Below, piece by piece: positions 35,601 to 44,152 of a DNA stretch of 64,000 bases (the stretch's first letter is position 1; every line of letters starts with the position of its first letter). The position numbers and the translations under genes are program-made. The notes under the pieces are model-generated. The model saw only the letters and a list, made by a program, of their open reading frames with translations. It did not search any database and was not told the origin of the DNA. This DNA comes from Ursus arctos. Lineage: Eukaryota; Chordata; Mammalia; Carnivora; Ursidae. The DNA lies in NCBI RefSeq assembly GCF_023065955.2, contig NW_026622997.1, forward strand, positions 7,984,001 through 8,048,000, written 5' to 3'.

Positions 35601-38204
35601 GCCCGGGGACGTGGGACAGCGGGGCAGACTCTTTCTCCTCGGTATTCGTGTGCACCAGTGTCCCTGCTAGTGCCCTGGACGCACCGGGCGCTGGGGGTGG
35701 AGGCGAAGGAGGCCCGGCCTCTGATGTTGAGGACGATAGTTGAGTGGTGCCGACAGTTCTGTCAACCTGATCCCTGCTCAGTGGTGTTTATATGCCAGTC
35801 ACTCTGGGAAGCCCCCGTGTGACCAGCATGGCTGCACGGTGGATGGGGAGCAGGGGAGTAGTGGACAGGGTGACGGTGGGTCGTTCTAGACCTGTCGCTC
35901 TGGCTTCCCTGCATGCGGAGGGCAGAGACCACGTGGGCGGCTGTGGTGTTACAGGAACATCCACTGTACTTTTTCTTTAGCCCAAAGTTAGAGAAACCTG
36001 GCTGGTAACTAGTGTTACCCAACTAGTTACCCAACTAGTAAGTTACTTTGGTAGCTTCTTATTAGGAAGTAATTTTAAATTTACAGAAAATTTGCCTCAA
36101 AATTTACAGGGAGTTCCTGCTTAGCCTTCACCCGGGTTCCCAGGTATCATTCCCTATGTGGATGTTGGTATTTTTTCCTGAACCATGTAAAAGTAAGTTG
36201 AAGACGAGACGCCCCTTTGTTCCTACGTACGTCCCTGTGCGTCGGCCAGTGTTGAAGGGCTGACATACTGTGTCATGCCCTGCCTGGTCCGGGGGGACAC
36301 GGGCGTGCTCATGTGTGTGGAGCCCTGATCGCCCCAGGGCAGGAGACGGATTCTGCCGGAGAAGGCTGGTGGGAGCTTGTTTTCTGTGCCATGAATAAAT
36401 CGTTTATGCCAATAAAGTGAAATGGGCTCAGGGAGTCCTTGCAGGGGAAGCCTAGTAGCACTTTGTATGCAACAAACTATTTTGTTTGTTTTTTATTTTC
36501 TTAGTTTCATGCAAATGATGTTTTTTTTAAATTCTTGTTTGGTTTACATCAATTTATAATCTGTATAAATTGAAACAGAACATAGACAAAAAAATATGTC
36601 CTCACCAATTATTAAATTCAGATATTAATGAAGGGTTGTCTCGCATCTGTGTCAGCAAAACCTGGCAGCCCTTAGCTATTGCCCAGCAAGGACAGGCACA
36701 CGGAAAAGCCTGGAAAAGTCAGTGGTATGATGTGGCGGCAGGCCGTGCCAAAGGGATGCTGATGCCCGGGTGCTGGGATCTTGAAGAAGCCGTCCAGCAC
36801 TGCCCTGTCCTGTGCTGGTCCCCTCGAGCTTCGGTCTGGACCCTGCAGCTGAAAATGCGTTACTTGTCTGGAGGGGTAATGGGGAGAGAGAGGCATCCTG
36901 AAAGAGTATCTTCTATGGAGGGTGAAGGGAAGTGGGAAAAGAGAAGATCTAGTGGGTTCCGAGTAACCCCAGAAACACTGGAGGGCTTTGGTGTGCATGG
37001 GGCACCCTTACTTCGCGGCAGCCCAGAGGGCAGAGGTGGGCCTGCTGGGTGGACGGTGCAGGCGGGCACAGTTTTACTCCCTGTGAGGTCCTTCTTAGCA
37101 AGTAGAGTGATTGGAATCAGAGTGGCCTCTACTTGGGGCCAAGGAATTTCCTGCCACTGAACGACAGTAGGTTGGCAGGCTGTGACTGGACAGGTACTAG
37201 CCTCCCCATCCTCACCTCACATATGACAGGGCTGGCATGGCATGTCTGTGGGCTGGGGGGGTGCCTCTGTGGGGAGTAGGAGTTCGCACTTGCCCTGTGT
37301 GTGCGGTGAGGCCGAGGGAGGAGGCCCAGCGAGGGCGTGGGGGGTATTGAACTGGTTTAAGGCTTACTGCCCGCAGGGTGTTCCAGATTCTGGGCGTGGC
37401 ACTGGGCGCGGTTCTTGCAGTTGGAGCCGTGCACCTCAGCTCTTACTGGTTCTGTAGAAAGGGCTAGCACATATCTTCAGCGTCACATTGGAAGTCCTGC
37501 GTTTGCGTGTATGTGCACACGCGTAGTCATGTACGTGCGTGCGCGTGTTATCTAAACAAATGTGCAGACACATGGGAGTATCTCTGGGAAGGGAGCGGGA
37601 TTGCTAGAGAGGGTGGTACTGACGGAGAACTTAAATATTTTAATTACTTTAATATTATCTGTATTTTCAAAAAGTAAAAAAAAAAAAGCAAACCAACTTT
37701 TTACGTAGAACAGCGGCTCAACCGTTAGGGCTTGGATCCCCTGGAGCGCTTGTGAACGTAGCTCTCGGGCCCCACCCGCTGCCTCTCTGGCTCAGTGGGT
37801 CTGGGCTGGCGTCTGAGAATCTGCGTCTCTGCCAAGTTCCCAGGTATCACTGCTGACCAGGGCCACCCTTGCGGAACCCACGCTGTGGACAGTGGGAGGG
37901 GGTCTGCGTGACCGTAGTCTGCATTTGCAGCCGCTGCCGTGAGGAGCATTATAAATTAGAACCTTTTGTCCCTACAGCCCCATTCTCTTTTCCCAGGCCC
38001 GGCTCCGCTGTCAGGTACGTGCGAGGCGCACAGTCTCCAGGCATTTCAGTCACGTCTGTGCCCATGTGTTTTCTCTTTTTAGCCAGGAAGACCAACAAAC
38101 AGGTGTTTGTCAGCTATAACCTTCAAAACACAGACAGTAACTTCGCATTACTGGTAGAAAACAGGATCAAGGAAGAAATGGAGGCTTTTCCGGAAAAGTT
38201 CTAG
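23515..38204 (+). CDS. PSMG4: Proteasome assembly chaperone 4, complete three-exon coding region
   Basis: The joined coding segments 23515-23688, 34985-35060 and 38083-38204 give 372 bases including the stop, a 123-residue protein, which is the length I know for human PSMG4 (PAC4). The reading frame is intact across both junctions (phase 0, then phase 1). Established role: PAC4 pairs with PAC3 (PSMG3) in the cytosol and helps the alpha subunits of the 20S proteasome form a ring, leaving before maturation is complete. Seen: a Gly/Ala-rich start, then [14 protein letters not shown], the [14 protein letters not shown] segment, and the C-terminal [18 protein letters not shown] helix region. There is no signal peptide or membrane segment, as expected for a small soluble chaperone. 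The start ATG has G at -3 and G at +4. Identity is near certain from recall of the human protein; exon boundaries follow GT-AG sites. Confidence 0.96.
24585..24940 (-). mobile_element. Class I endogenous retrovirus solo LTR (copy B), PSMG4 intron 1
   Basis: This copy is the better-preserved relative of 14759-15114 and lies antisense in PSMG4 intron 1, about 0.9 kb after exon 1. The minus strand reads CACTCAATAACCTTCTGTCT, near a poly(A)-signal form, then GCCTTGGGTGAATTC. Exact ends and the 4-base duplication were not resolved. Confidence 0.6.
25024..25494 (+). mobile_element. MLT1-type MaLR solo LTR with 5-bp target duplication
   Basis: It starts TGTGTTAATTTCTCAGAG, contains CAGCTGGGTGGCTTAAACC and CTCTCACAGTTCAGAAGG, and ends CATTCAGCCCACAACA. 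These match the MLT1 LTR as I recall it. CTGCC lies directly on both sides (25019-25023 and 25495-25499), the 5-base duplication expected of this class. Confidence 0.8.
25500..26790. other. PSMG4 intron 1, unassigned part
   Basis: It contains L2-like text near 25800-25850 (TGAATGAATGAATGAGG). Otherwise no feature is recognized. Confidence 0.45.
26808..27006 (+). mobile_element. SINEC in PSMG4 intron 1
   Basis: The element lies in sense orientation in PSMG4 intron 1. It is flanked by a perfect 17-base duplication AAAACTGGACCTTGTAG (26791-26807 and 27007-27023). It carries the CTATCTCTGTCGAATAAATA tail. Confidence 0.95.
27715..27775. repeat. L2/MIR 3'-end fragment in PSMG4 intron 1
   Basis: CTGGCACATAGTAGGTGTTT is the common L2/MIR tail. 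Confidence 0.45.
29190..30130 (+). pseudogene. LINE-1 ORF1 remnant
   Basis: ORF1 starts with [13 protein letters not shown] at 29190 and stops after about 50 codons. A further open piece at 29454-29681 contains the coiled-coil and [13 protein letters not shown] region typical of LINE-1 ORF1 RNA-binding protein. The C-terminal portion continues with stops to about 30130. The protein would bind LINE-1 RNA if intact; here it is broken. Confidence 0.85.
30150..33610 (+). pseudogene. LINE-1 ORF2 (endonuclease-reverse transcriptase) remnant
   Basis: The order of pieces is endonuclease N-terminus near 30163 ([16 protein letters not shown]), a [19 protein letters not shown] endonuclease end near 30735, reverse transcriptase with FADD at 32198, then the C-terminal Cys-rich region through about 33610. 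In-frame stops occur within the first 30 codons after the start and repeatedly afterwards. No intact protein can be made. Confidence 0.88.
34172..34984. other. PSMG4 intron 1, end part
   Basis: No repeat or gene recognized. A plus-strand open frame at 34385-34624 has no family features. Confidence 0.5.
34985..35060 (+). CDS. PSMG4: PSMG4 coding exon 2
   Basis: This 76-base exon follows a TTTTCCTTTTAG acceptor and ends at G|GTACGT. It encodes [14 protein letters not shown] and then [11 protein letters not shown] plus the first base of an Ala codon completed by exon 3. It sits 820 bases downstream of a large LINE-1 insertion in intron 1. Sequence and phase match the human gene as I recall it. 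Confidence 0.95.
35061..38082. other. PSMG4 intron 2
   Basis: This 3-kb intron holds no recognized SINE. A short tandem ACCCAACTAGTT lies near 36015-36040, old LINE-1-like text near 36060-36190, and a GT/CA-rich stretch at about 37500-37550 followed by a poly(A) run at 37676-37687. Confidence 0.5.
38083..38204 (+). CDS. PSMG4: PSMG4 coding exon 3, ending in the stop codon
   Basis: This exon starts after a pyrimidine-rich TTTTCTCTTTTTAG acceptor. Its first two bases complete an Ala codon begun in exon 2. It encodes [19 protein letters not shown] and the conserved C-terminus ending MEAFPEKF, then TAG at 38202-38204. The conserved strand-helix arrangement here is the part of PAC4 expected to contribute to the chaperone fold. 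No frameshift or premature stop is present. Confidence 0.96.
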
Positions 38205-38252
38205 CAGAGTGGCAAAAGTGAGGATTTATAACTTATGTGCAATATACATTTA

Positions 38253-38258
38253 AATAAA
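38253..38258 (+). promoter_or_regulatory. PSMG4: PSMG4 poly(A) signal AATAAA
   Basis: A canonical AATAAA lies 49 bases after the PSMG4 stop codon. A GT-rich stretch (CTGTTTGTCAGTAGG) begins near 38272 and fits a downstream element, so cleavage is expected near 38,270-38,285. The 3' UTR would be unusually short, about 70-80 bases. Confidence 0.75.
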
Positions 38259-38312
38259 TGGATTGAATTTCACTGTTTGTCAGTAGGTTAATGTGTTTAC
38301 ATTTGGTTTTTA

Positions 38313-38521
38313 TTTTATTTTATTTTATTATTTTTTAAAGATTTTATTTATTCGACAGAGATAGAGACAGCCGGCGAGAGAGGGAACACAAGCAGGGGGA
38401 GTGGGAGAGGAAGAAGCAGGCTCCTAGCGGAGGAGCCTGATGTGGGGCTCGATCCCATAACGCCGGGATCACGCCCTGAGCCGAAGGCAGACACTTAACC
38501 GCTGTGCCACCCAGGCGCCCC
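38313..38521 (-). mobile_element. SINEC just downstream of the PSMG4 poly(A) site
   Basis: The element is in minus orientation, so its A-rich tail reads as T-rich TTATTTTATTTTATTATT on the PSMG4 strand. A perfect 15-base duplication TACATTTGGTTTTTA flanks it (38298-38312 and 38522-38536). It begins only 55 bases after the PSMG4 AATAAA. Confidence 0.95.
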
Positions 38522-38865
38522 TACATTTGGTTTTTAAATCTTAATCTGACTTCCCTTCTTCCGCTCACCAGAGTGTGGGCCGAAAAGCTGCAATCCATCA
38601 GCCTGGGGAAGGAGAAGAGCAAAATGGCCGTCAAGTGCGCGTGTGGCTGCTCCGTAACAGGGACCGGGTTAAAGTGGGATTTTGTTGGGACTGCAGAGGG
38701 CTAATCTGATAATCCAGAAAGGAGGTAAATTAGTCCTGACTCTGCTGTGTACACTCCCAATTAGAATGAAAGTAATAGGTCTTTATAAAATACGTGTCAG
38801 TTTATCTCCTTCTGTCCCATTCCAGCTGAGCCCTTCCCTGGCTCGGCTCTTCACTGCTGTTCCTG

Positions 38866-39020
38866 CTGTGCTCTCCCTTGGGCCTGGGTTTGAGCCCTGC
38901 TCCACACTGCTCACTGGATTTATGGGCTTGGTGAAGTCTCTAACTCCTCCTCACCTGTAAATTGGGAATACTCTACCTTGCTGGGTTATTGTTAGGACTA
39001 AATATATGTACATGCTTCGC
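38866..39020 (+). repeat. MIR element between PSMG4 and SLC22A23
   Basis: GGGCCTGGGTTTGAGCCCTG, CTTGGTGAAGTCTCTAACTC and ACCTGTAAATTGGGAATACT follow MIR in order. Confidence 0.7.
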
Positions 39021-40157
39021 AGATCTCGAAAGCGTCCTGGAGATTCAGATGCCAGCTGTGGTATTTATCTGCTTCATTGTTATGGATCCAAATGGTTTAG
39101 CTCCTCCTTGTTCTTCTTGCTGTCATTGTCTTTCTTTCCTCCCAAGTCCCAAGCAGTTGCTTTGGTTACCTTTAATCCTTAGCCTTTTTCTGCCTGCTAC
39201 CTGCAGTGGATTCCAGTCTCTCTAGTTCCCCATGCTACACATTTTCTTTCACCCCCTTTTCCAAAAGCCAGTATGTCATGGACCAATGGCTCCTAACTCT
39301 GGCTTTGTGTTTGAATCCCTGGGGGTGGCCTTCAGAGATCGCCCATGCCTGGCCCTTCCCCAGAGACTCAGAGGGCCTGGGGCCCAGGCTTTGGCAGATT
39401 TGAAAAGCTCGCCGCGTGCTGCTCAGTACAGGCGAGGCTGAGGACCGCTGGCAAAGACCTTTCTAATCTCCAGGGTCCGTCTGGACCCCTTTTGTTGCTG
39501 GAGGCAGATTGTTTAGGGCCCTGTAACAGGTTTCATGCGGTGGCAAAAGTCTCGTTTTGAGTCCGTGGTAGGCAGCCAGCGGTGGTTACACTTTGGCCAA
39601 GGCATAAAGCACTTGAAAGGAGCAGGTCTGGGGTTCAAGGTGCTTGCCTCCTTTGCAGATTTCCTGTGCTAACCTCCAAGGCCGCGGCCACCACGATCGT
39701 AGCTTGGAAGGGGGCGCCTCTCTAAGAAGAGTAAGTAACACAAAATCAGGGCTGTGGAGAGAAGAGTTTGGTATAAATACTTTATTAAAGAAATCGTGTT
39801 TTCTTGTTAAAAAATACTACATTAAAGAAGAGTTTTGGGTTATCAGAACTTCCTCACAGAATCACAGTGTAAGAGAGTCCTTTCTTGACCTCTCTAGGCC
39901 ATGGGTTAGCAGGACATCAATACAAACGAGAAAAGAACTCTTCAATTTGCTGATGGCCCCCGCTTCTCAGGTGTCTGAGAACGTCACTAAGTGAACAGCT
40001 TGTGTGCAATCCGATCTCTGCCTCTGCCTGCCTTTCAGACTAGGACCCTGCAAGCGAGGTGAGAGGCCGCCCGCTGTCCCCTCAGGGTGAGAGCAAAGAC
40101 TTGGCTTACAGAGGCGCTAAAGCAGGGACAGTGAGAGCTGCATAAACAGGTAGAGTT

Positions 40158-40163
40158 TTTATT
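40158..40163 (-). promoter_or_regulatory. SLC22A23: Likely distal poly(A) signal of SLC22A23
   Basis: Reading the minus strand gives AATAAAAACTC here, about 3.6 kb after the stop. A second AATAAA occurs at 40260-40265 on the same strand. Either could end the transcript, with cleavage about 15-25 bases further to lower coordinates. Confidence 0.5.
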
Positions 40164-40259
40164 ACTTGTAGTCAATGGTCGTGAAATGCCCTTCATTGGA
40201 TACCATCAGATGAGGTAGGGAAGACATTCCAGTGGAAATTTGTTAATGGGGCTACATTT

Positions 40260-40265
40260 TTTATT
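40260..40265 (-). promoter_or_regulatory. SLC22A23: Possible alternative poly(A) signal of SLC22A23
   Basis: A minus-strand AATAAA lies about 100 bases upstream (in transcript order) of the distal signal. Use of one or the other cannot be judged from sequence. Confidence 0.4.
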
Positions 40266-43200
40266 TCTGTACATTTACATACAAATTTTCCCCAAAGGTA
40301 CAACAGATGTGACATCATGCAGACGTTTAGCTTTGAACGACAGTTCAGAACTCAATTTAGGCTTGTGCTATGAATGAGCACCTCCAGAGTAATCCCGGTT
40401 GACATGTACAGTAACACGGTTCTTACATAGAAACCTCAGATGTGGGGTTGCAGAAAGGACAGAGGGAGGGAAGTATTCCCCACTAGACATAACACACTGT
40501 ACTGCTTTTCCAAAACACACAATACATTAAAGTGAGGTGTTCTTTAGAAGAGTTGAAGTGTGGGCTCCCCCAGCACGTGCGTGCGCCCGCGCGCCACCTA
40601 GGGGCCGGGCGATGCGATGGTCACACGGGTCATTTAATGGCACTTCAGTCATTTCTTGTTTGGCTCTAGGAAGTGGTAATGTTTGAGTGCAATTACTTCC
40701 TTTACGAGGTTTAGTTTTGCTCTCTTTCTGTTTTGTGGCCAAACCAACTTACCATCCCCCTTCCCCTAGTTGCAAGTGATTCTACTCTTTTAGAAAACCA
40801 AGCATTTAAACCTTTCCTATTTGGGGCACTAACGTTTAGGGTATGTGGTGTTACTGTTGACCTCTGGAAAAGAACAAGATGAAGAAAGATCCAGCCCTGT
40901 CTCAGGTGTTCACATTTGTGCATAACTTTTACTGGAAGGGGATCACAGCTCCCTGATAGGATAGCAGAACGCAGGAGTGGGTGGCGGAGGAGGAAGCTGG
41001 AGCACGTCCCTTGGGAGGTCTCCTGGGACAGCAGGGGGGTGGAGGTGGTGGGGAAGGCGGACTTGAAGCAGCAGGTGCCTGAGAAGTGTTTCCTCACTAA
41101 GCACGAAGGAAACAGGACCAAGGAGTCCACGCACTACTGACTCGTGCCAGGGAGCTGGTGGCCGCAGCCCCCTCCCACGCAGAGCTGGGCAGGCGCAGTT
41201 GTTGCCTTGCTCACTTGGTACGGGATATCCCTGAGCTCAGCCCGCACGGAAGCTTTTCTGCTTTGTCTACATCTCATAAAGGCGTTCCTTAAGAGCTTCA
41301 GATATCCCGAAGTCGAACAGCAACAGAACAGGAGCTCAGCCTAACGCCGAGGCTGCTGGGAGAGAAGAGCTGTGCAACCTCTTTGCCGAGACATCACTGA
41401 TTGTTGGTGAGCTGGCCGTGTTCACATCTGCTAGCCGTTGGTCCCAAGAGCCCAGTCCTCATAGCCAGCTTCTCTTCTAGTCCGGACCACTGACAGCTTC
41501 AGGACATTTCTCACAGAAGGGGCCATGTGGCCAGCAAGGGAACACGCCCAAGTCCTGGAGGACAGCAAGTGGGCTGTCCTAGCGCTGGGGGGAGGGACGC
41601 AGACATACACCTGGCCAGCTGCGGCCGCGGGGGCCTCGCCGGCTCCTTCCCACTTTCCCACCCGCCCAGTGGCCTGGCTGCTGCGCACGTCCTGTGCTGG
41701 ACTTCCTGGGTCTTCCCGCCGGGTGGCTTTGTAGTCAGTACTTTAAAAAAGGCAAAAGGTATTCCACAAGTTTGGCACATGAAGCCTGCACAAATGTAAA
41801 GATCTTCTCAAATTAAGGTGAATGCAGACGAACATTGAAACATGGAACAAAAGTGACTTAAAAGAGATGAAGGGAGGTGTGGAGGAGCGGGTGGAGCTGG
41901 GGCAGACTGCCGGGCGGCCTTCCTTCCCAGGTCCCGGTGATGAGACTGTGGGTTACTCCCTGGAATCGCGCGTGCCTGCAAGCTGGCTCCCATCCTCACC
42001 ATGTTTTTATCACATCAGCGGGCTCGTAGTGGGGCCTAGCAGTTTTGGAGGAGGGTGGTAGGTGGACTGCGGACAGACTGGGTGGAAAGCTGGAAGGGGA
42101 GAAAGGGAAGTCACGTCAACCTCTTTTCTGGCCCTTTTGAGTTCTAGCAGCTGTCCGTTGGAAGTCACCTAATTGCTTCACAGACTCGAGACCACAATTT
42201 CCCTGGAAGAACACGGCTCACAGCAAAGACATGTGTTACAAAGTGCGGAGGTGGACAATTCGAGAAAGAAACCAGGCTGTCCAAAAGTTCGGGTGCCTGT
42301 GTTGCTACAAGGCAGTGCCTGCCTGCGCCAAGGAAACTTTGTTTGTTTGTGGCCTCCTGGGTGTCGCTGAGGAGGCCCTCCAAGTCTCCCGTGACGAGCC
42401 CCTCGGACAGGCACAGAAAGCCTGACCCGGAAGGGCAGGAGGAAGCCTTCACTGTCTGGGATGCAATGAGGAACACAACGAAAACCCTTGGCTATTGGGG
42501 ACGGCGTGGGTGTTGAACTTTGGTGAGTTATTGCTTTCTCTCAACTGGTCTTGATGCTTGAAGAGGCCGGAGGTCAGGTGGACTCACCTGTGAGAGTCCC
42601 ACTCCTCGCCCTGAGCCCCCCTGTGTGCTGACGGAAGTGACAGGAAGCAGGAAGCAGGTAGAGGCAGGGCTGCATGGGGAGTGGCTCCCACAGGCTTTGC
42701 AGTCTCTCAGCTGAAGTCAGTGGTGAGAGCTGACAGTCGTCCAGGCTGGTGATTTCTACGCGGCGTGTGCTCGAGATGTGGGTGACGGGCCATGTCCAGG
42801 AGAGCACCCCTCGCTCCTGTGGGTTTGCCTCAGTGGTCTGTGTCCGTTAGTTTCCTATTGGTTTTCAGTTCAGAAAGCAGCCACGTGTTCAGGTTATGCT
42901 GGCGAGGAAGCTGAGTGTGACAGAGGGGACTTTCCTGCTGGAGCTAAACCCGGGAAGGAGAATTAATGACGTGACCGCGCCTCACCTCTCCACACCCTTG
43001 CTCGTCGTGAGCTCGGCCAGGCGAACCCGTGTCGGCAAACCGTGGCCTTAGTACCACTCGTTACTTAGGATTTCTGGTGAAATGTTTACACTTTCCCCCA
43101 AGGAGCTTCCAGCATCAAGTACAAAAGGATGATCTCGAAGGAAAGACTAAGCTGGTTTTAATGACATTGGGAGCTGCTTTCCCCCAACACATGGAACAGA

Positions 43201-43794
43201 AGCTCTTACCTCACAAACGCACACACACAAAAACCCCTTTAAAAACCATACACAGACTCTCTAGCAAAAACCTAATCATTTACATTTCGCTCTGCCTACA
43301 ATGCGGTCGTGGAGACACTCCACGACAGGTCAGTCTGTCCGCACACAGGCGGCCTTGGGGGGCGCGGGCCCAGAGCGAGGGACCCCTGGCTCCTCTGCGG
43401 GGTGCTGGGCGAGGACGGCGTGTGACCTCCAGGGCCGCCGCGCTGGCTACTCACGGCGTCCTCCTCGGCAACTGTGTCCCTCTTCCGAAGGAGGCGGTTC
43501 TGTTTCGAGATCAGTCAGAGGATGAAAGGGAATAAAGTGCTTCTCGTAAAAATGACCGAAATAAATACAAACATCTCATGGCAGAAAAGAAAGTCTGAAG
43601 GGTTTGCTTCCGCACACACACGATCCTTAGAGTTTTGGAAAGACAGAATTCCCCCACCCCAGTCGACAGTCTTGCGATCCGCGGCATCGGCAGCAGGACT
43701 GGGTTTTCCTGCCCCCCCAGCCACGTGTTCGGTCCCTGGTCTGTAAACCTGTGCCCAGACAGCCCCCCACCCCTGGAGCCCACGGCGCCCCGAG

Positions 43795-44152
43795 CTACAT
43801 GGACTTCATGCCGTTGGCCGTGGCGTTCTCGGGCAGCCCGTCCCCTGCGGTGGCCGCGTCGTGGAGGCCGGAGTAGTCCTTGAGCTCGGCGTTGGTGAGC
43901 AGGAGGGGCTGCTCCCCCTTCTTGTGCGGCAGGAGCGGCTGCCGGGTGTAGTGCTCCCCGTTGGAGATGTTCTCGGGCAGGTTCTGGTCCCTGCTCTCGG
44001 GCAGCAGGAGGATGCAGATGATGCAGATGAGCGTGCAGCAGGCAAAGATGATGTGGTGCAGGAAGTAGCCTTTCTGGTTGTGCAGGTCGATGATGGGCGC
44101 GGTCAGCATGCCGAAGCCCGCGCTGGCCAGCACCAGCCCCAGCCCGCCGCAC
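43795..44152 (-). CDS. SLC22A23: SLC22A23 terminal coding exon
   Basis: This exon starts after CTCTCGCAG at 44152 with a G that completes Arg, and stops at TAG (43795-43797). It encodes 118 residues: helix 11 (CGGLGLVLASAGFGMLTAP), the loop IIDLHNQKGYFLHH, helix 12 (IIFACCTLICIICILLLP), the post-helix ESRDQNLPENISNG signature region, and a hydrophilic cytosolic tail ending NGMKSM. The tail has a possible Leu-rich sorting-like patch (EQPLLLTN), which is only suggestive. The exon is GC-rich, especially its tail part. Confidence 0.96.

Larger units (their letters stand above)
40140..43794 (-). other. SLC22A23: SLC22A23 3' untranslated region (inferred extent)
   Basis: No other gene is seen between the SLC22A23 stop and about 40.14 kb, and there is no SINE in this 3.6-kb stretch although they occur every few kb elsewhere. 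That absence fits a transcribed, constrained 3' UTR. Human SLC22A23 also has a UTR of several kilobases. Two minus-strand AATAAA signals lie near its far end (40260-40265 and 40158-40163). The extent is inferred and needs RNA data. Confidence 0.6.
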
